A stretch of DNA of 64,000 nucleotides from Mycobacterium sp. IS-1496. GTDB lineage: Bacteria > Actinomycetota > Actinomycetes > Mycobacteriales > Mycobacteriaceae. Where the stretch lies: assembly GCF_001499995.1 (NCBI RefSeq), contig NZ_LQIU01000056.1, positions 62,001 through 126,000 of the forward strand, read 5' to 3'. The position numbers were made by a program, and so were the translations under genes. This document shows, piece after piece, positions 60,510 to 64,000 of this stretch (its first letter is position 1; every line of letters starts with the position of its first letter). The notes below the pieces were generated by a model. That model saw only the letters and a program-made list of their open reading frames with translations. It ran no database searches and had not been told where the DNA came from.

Positions 60510-62861
60510 GTGGGGGCGCGATTGCCCAGCGTGCGGGCCAGGCCTCGGGAAGCGACCGTCATCGCCGCGTCCGGCGTCGGCGCGGTGCTGCTGACGATCT
60601 GGCTGGTCGGCGGGCTCCCGGGTGCGAAGGCGGCCGACAACATCGGCGTGGCGGTATTCGCCGGGTATGCGGTGGTGTGCGCCGTGCTGGCCGCCCGCGC
60701 CTCGACCGGACGGTTCCGTAACGTCTGGATCTGCTTCGCCATCGCCTTCGGCGGCTGGACCGCCGGCGAGATCGTCTTCGGCTATCAGGATCTGGTGCTG
60801 GGCCGCACGGCGTTCCCTTCGCCCGCGGACATCGGCTTCATCCTCTGCCCGATCTTCAGCTGTCTGGCGCTCATGCAGTGGCCCAGCAGGACCGCGGGGC
60901 ACTCCCGGGTGCGCCTGCTGCTCGACGGGCTGATCTTCGCGTTGTCGCTCCTGCTGCTCGCCTGGGTGCTGGTGCTGCGCAATGTGTACGAGAGCTTCCG
61001 CGAGGACAAGGTGGCGGTCAGCCTGGCGCTGGCGTACCCGCTTCTCGACGTGGTGGTGCTCGCTGTCGCCGGGTTCGTCCTGGTCCGCGCCGGTCCGTGG
61101 CGGCGGCTGCCGTTGATCCTGCTCACCACGTCCGCCGCTCTGCTCACCCTGTCCGACATCGCCTTCGCCTGGCTGACCACGCAGGGCACGTACGCCGCCG
61201 TCTTCCCCATCGACGTCGGCTGGGTGGCCGGGACGGTGCTCTTCGGCGCCGCCGCGCTGCTCAGCCGGGGCGTGCCGCCCACTCCGGACGCCGTCCCGCC
61301 GGTGCCCACCAGCATCTCGCTGTGGTTGCCCTACCTGCCGCTGCTGGTCGGGGGCACCGTCGCGACGGTGGTCGTCCTGGACGGTGTCCTGCGGGCCATC
61401 GTGATCGTCGTGATCGTCGCCATCTGCCTGCGCCAGTTCCTCGCCTCCTGGGAGAACCGCAGGCTCATGCGGATGGTCGCCGACCTGGCGCTGCGCGATC
61501 CCCTGACGGGTCTGGCGAATCTCGCGCTGTTCAACGACCGGCTGGCCCATGCCATGCAGTTGCGGGAGCGCGACCCGCGTGCCGTCGCGGTGCTCTCACT
61601 GGACCTCAACGACTTCAAGGTGGTCAACGACAGCCTCGGCCACTCCGCGGGCAACGACATGCTCGTCCAGGTCGCCAACCGCCTCCTCGCGTGCGTCCGG
61701 CCCGGTGACACGGTGGCGCGGGTCGGGGGCGACGAGTTCGCCGTCCTCATCGAGGACCGGGTGGACCACTCCCTCGAGATCGCCCACCGCGTCGTCGAAT
61801 CCTTCGACACGCCGTTCAGCGTCGACGGTGAGAGTCTCCTGATGCGGCCCAGCGTCGGCCTGGCCGTCGCCGCACCGGACGACGACCCCGACCCGTCGGG
61901 GGAGCAACTGTTCAAACGGGCCGACGCGGCGATGTACGCCGCCAAGCGGTCCCGCACCGACGGCGTGCACGTGTACAGCCCCGAGATGACGCTGGTGTAC
62001 CCGGAGCAGCCGGGGCTGGTGCGGGTGCCCGACGCCGGTGTGCGAGGCCGAGGTGTGGCGGCGGTCCAGATGCTCGGCGAACTGCGCCAGGCCATCGACC
62101 GCCTCGAGTTGAGCGTGGTCTACCAGCCGCAGTACCACCTCGCGACCTCGGAACTCGCGGGCCTGGAGGCGTTGGTGCGGTGGCCCCACCCCGTCCGGGG
62201 CACGCTTGCCCCCAGCGACTTCCTCCCGATGGTGCGCAGCCACGGACTGATGGGAGCGCTCACCGACCTGGTGGTCGACAAGGCGCTCGACGACGCCGCG
62301 GACTGGGCGGCCGGCGGCACACCCGTGCCGGTCGCGGTCAACCTGTTCGCGGCGACCATCGCCGACACCGACCTGCCGGACAGGATCGCCTCGGCACTCG
62401 ACGCCCGTGGGCTGCCGCCTGCCGCACTGACCGTCGAGATCACCGAGGACCTGATCCTGCCCGACGTCAAACGAACCTGCGCGGTGCTGCGCGAACTGCG
62501 CAGCCACGGCGTCCGGGTCGCCATCGACGACTTCGGCAGCGGATATTCGGCCCTGAGCTATCTGCGGGAACTGCCGATCGACGAGGTCAAGCTCGACCGC
62601 CGGTTCATCGGCCCGGTCATCTGGGACCCGAGAGCCGGCGAGGTGGTCCGCGCGGTGGTCAACCTGGCGCAGACGCTCGGGCTGACGACGGTGGCCGAGG
62701 GCGTCGAAAACGCGGAAACCGCCGAGCGCCTTCGCGCCTACCGTTGCGACGTGGCCCAGGGCTTCTTCTACAGCCCGCCGTTGAGCCGGGCCGGCACCGC
62801 CGCGCTGCTGCGCACGGAGACTATTCGCCCGCCGGCACCAGTCGCAGTGAGATGGAGTTGA
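60510..62861 (+). CDS. Membrane-anchored GGDEF-EAL protein (c-di-GMP synthase/phosphodiesterase)
   Basis: A 783-residue protein, GTG start. Residues 1-310 contain about eight to ten hydrophobic helices, a probable membrane sensor. The diguanylate cyclase has intact GGDEF at 406-410 and an RxxD inhibitory site (RPGD, 397-400). The phosphodiesterase keeps its key residues: EAL 553-555, VNLF, VEITED, AIDDFGSGYS, VKLDRRF, VAEGVEN and QGFFYSPP. Both activities are therefore possible. Unlike the GAF-type mycobacterial DcpA, the sensor is membranous. It sits where M. tuberculosis has Rv2675c and converges with 41 bases overlap on msrB. Confidence 0.93.
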   Translation: MGARLPSVRARPREATVIAASGVGAVLLTIWLVGGLPGAKAADNIGVAVFAGYAVVCAVLAARASTGRFRNVWICFAIAFGGWTAGEIVFGYQDLVLGRTAFPSPADIGFILCPIFSCLALMQWPSRTAGHSRVRLLLDGLIFALSLLLLAWVLVLRNVYESFREDKVAVSLALAYPLLDVVVLAVAGFVLVRAGPWRRLPLILLTTSAALLTLSDIAFAWLTTQGTYAAVFPIDVGWVAGTVLFGAAALLSRGVPPTPDAVPPVPTSISLWLPYLPLLVGGTVATVVVLDGVLRAIVIVVIVAICLRQFLASWENRRLMRMVADLALRDPLTGLANLALFNDRLAHAMQLRERDPRAVAVLSLDLNDFKVVNDSLGHSAGNDMLVQVANRLLACVRPGDTVARVGGDEFAVLIEDRVDHSLEIAHRVVESFDTPFSVDGESLLMRPSVGLAVAAPDDDPDPSGEQLFKRADAAMYAAKRSRTDGVHVYSPEMTLVYPEQPGLVRVPDAGVRGRGVAAVQMLGELRQAIDRLELSVVYQPQYHLATSELAGLEALVRWPHPVRGTLAPSDFLPMVRSHGLMGALTDLVVDKALDDAADWAAGGTPVPVAVNLFAATIADTDLPDRIASALDARGLPPAALTVEITEDLILPDVKRTCAVLRELRSHGVRVAIDDFGSGYSALSYLRELPIDEVKLDRRFIGPVIWDPRAGEVVRAVVNLAQTLGLTTVAEGVENAETAERLRAYRCDVAQGFFYSPPLSRAGTAALLRTETIRPPAPVAVRWS

Positions 62862-63231
62862 TGCAGTACCGCTGGTCGGTCGGCGTCGGGTAACCCTCGC
62901 CTTCGAACACGTGGCCCAGGTGGCTGTGGCAGTTCGCGCACACCACTTCGACCCGGCGCATCCCGAGTGAGTCGTCGGACCGCAGGATGACCGCCTCGGA
63001 ATCGGCGGGGTCGAAGAAAGAGGGCCAGCCGCAATGGGATTCGAACTTCTCGGTGCTGCGGAAGAGTTCGGCGCCGCAGGCCCGGCACTGGTAGACGCCC
63101 TCGGTCTTGGTGTCGGTGTACTCACCGGTGAACGGCCGCTCGGTGCCGGCCCGGCGCAGGACCGCGAATTCCTCGGGGCTGAGCTTGCGGCGCCACTCGT
63201 CGTCGGTCAGTTGCACCTTCGGAGCAGTCAT
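62821..63231 (-). CDS. msrB: Peptide-methionine (R)-S-oxide reductase MsrB
   Basis: Repairs oxidised methionine in proteins. 136 residues. Zinc cysteines are in QCRACG and CANCHSHLGHVF; the substrate-binding CGWPSF and the catalytic Cys in RYCINSISLR are present. Usual length. Its 3' end overlaps the GGDEF-EAL gene. Same place as Rv2674. Confidence 0.96.
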   Translation of the reverse strand: MTAPKVQLTDDEWRRKLSPEEFAVLRRAGTERPFTGEYTDTKTEGVYQCRACGAELFRSTEKFESHCGWPSFFDPADSEAVILRSDDSLGMRRVEVVCANCHSHLGHVFEGEGYPTPTDQRYCINSISLRLVPAGE

Positions 63232-63243
63232 GTCCCCAAGCTA

Positions 63244-64000
63244 CTACGCCGTCGGCGCGGCCCGCTTGACCTGCGGCGCACCGTCGACGGGGTCGGTGAG
63301 CCACGGCGGGTCGATACCCCGGTCGAGGCGGCCGTCGGCCTTGGCGTCGAGGTAGCGGAAGTACAGCACGGCGAACACCACCACGAGCATCAGCGACCAG
63401 CCGTAGGTCACCTTCATGTATTCGAGGAACCGGCCGGTGGTGGGCCACCGCCACATCAGCCACTTGTCCATCGTCATGAAGCCGTACACCGCCAGCCACG
63501 CCGGCCAGTTGCGCAGCACCGAGTTGGGCAGCACGACCGTCATCAGGAACGGGAACAACATCATCGAGTAGTAGGCCTGGCCCAGCGACAGCACCAGGAA
63601 CGACGCGGTCAGCAGTACACCTGAGGACGTCAGCAGCCAGAAGCGCGGATCACGGGTGCGGTAGAAGCGGTACAGCAGCACCAGGCTGCCGATCGTGAGC
63701 GCCAGGAACAGGATTCGGAGCGCGATGATCAGCAGGGGCGGCAGGCCGTAGTAGATGCCGTTGCCCTCGATCGAGCTGTTGAAGTAGTCCCGGGTGCCCA
63801 TGATGTAGGGCAGCGTGCGGGTGACGAAGTTCATCGGGTCGGTCATCAGCGGCCAGGCGGCGAGGTTGAACACCAGTGGCACCGCAGCGGCGGTGACCAG
63901 CGGCCGCCACTGGCGGTTGAGCAGCGGCAGCAACAGCAGCGGCGCCAGTGACGGTTTGACCACCAGCGCCAGTCCGATCGCCACCCCGGCCCACCACTCG
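63244..64000 (-). CDS. aftC: Arabinofuranosyltransferase AftC, C-terminal part (5' end beyond window)
   Basis: Polytopic GT-C glycosyltransferase that adds alpha-1,3 arabinofuranose branches to arabinogalactan and lipoarabinomannan. The visible ~252 residues contain about seven hydrophobic helices (LALVVKPSLAPLLLLPLLN, LLIIALRILFLALTIGSLVLLY, SGVLLTASFLVLSLGQAYYSMMLF) and end in a cytosolic tail GIDPPWLTDPVDGAPQVKRA. Identity rests on the membrane pattern and the position next to msrB (Rv2673). Confidence 0.85.
   Translation of the reverse strand, partial: EWWAGVAIGLALVVKPSLAPLLLLPLLNRQWRPLVTAAAVPLVFNLAAWPLMTDPMNFVTRTLPYIMGTRDYFNSSIEGNGIYYGLPPLLIIALRILFLALTIGSLVLLYRFYRTRDPRFWLLTSSGVLLTASFLVLSLGQAYYSMMLFPFLMTVVLPNSVLRNWPAWLAVYGFMTMDKWLMWRWPTTGRFLEYMKVTYGWSLMLVVVFAVLYFRYLDAKADGRLDRGIDPPWLTDPVDGAPQVKRAAPTA

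Overview
The window is high-GC actinobacterial chromosome, almost certainly from a Mycobacterium/Mycolicibacterium species. The evidence is a run of genes in the order known from M. tuberculosis around Rv2733c-Rv2673 (miaB, miaA, dapF, hflX, lexA, nrdR, ideR, sigB, sigA, ppgK, suhB, cei, dut, ceoBC, dxs, hemE, hemY, chdC, msrB, aftC), plus mycobacterial start-codon use (many GTG) and several apparently leaderless promoters. The gluABCD operon beside miaB fits a fast-growing species. Comparisons with M. tuberculosis are from memory of that gene order, not from a search.

Layout. 1-1.6 kb: a truncated MarR-type regulator, a divergent TIGR03086-type protein sharing its promoter region, and two small membrane proteins. 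1.7-5 kb: glutamate ABC uptake operon gluABCD (minus strand). 5-13.6 kb: tRNA-modification and cell-wall block (miaB, membrane protein, DUF349 protein, DMT transporter, miaA, dapF, hflX). 13.8-19.7 kb: accessory block (DEAD-box helicase with a long leader, molybdopterin oxidoreductase, LGFP-repeat envelope protein). 19.7-23.4 kb: SOS block, with lexA, an IS110-family element lying between the two divergent SOS promoters, a LysM SOS gene with a LexA-box array, and nrdR. 23.4-38.9 kb: metabolic and regulatory core with ideR, sigB, sigA, ppgK, suhB, cei and many small conserved proteins. 38.9-48.8 kb: dut, DUF3710, two Imm5-like proteins, OB-fold/DUF3159 pair, TrkA-type ceoBC facing a KimA-like permease, and an RNA methyltransferase. 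48.8-51.6 kb: accessory pair (pyruvyl-transferase-like gene and nhaA) sharing a strikingly symmetrical divergent promoter. 51.6-64 kb: dxs, a PhoD-like phosphatase, RNase D-like protein, the late heme genes hemE-hemY-chdC, a membrane GGDEF-EAL protein, msrB, and truncated aftC.

How parts work together. ceoB/ceoC and the adjacent permease form a likely potassium-homeostasis module. hemE, hemY (coproporphyrinogen oxidase) and chdC (coproheme decarboxylase) are stop/start coupled and make a coproporphyrin-dependent heme branch. lexA and the SOS gene at 22.3 kb share LexA-type operators although an IS110 element now separates them. sigB has an ECF-type promoter consistent with stress control.

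The most interesting unexplained signals are: the inverted duplicate promoter/leader between the pyruvyl-transferase gene and nhaA (50133-50250); the non-coding left end of the IS110 element, a likely bridge-RNA locus; the phased LexA-box array; and a MarR-like palindrome upstream of the GGDEF-EAL gene. No tRNA, rRNA, CRISPR array, prophage or obvious defence island was seen.
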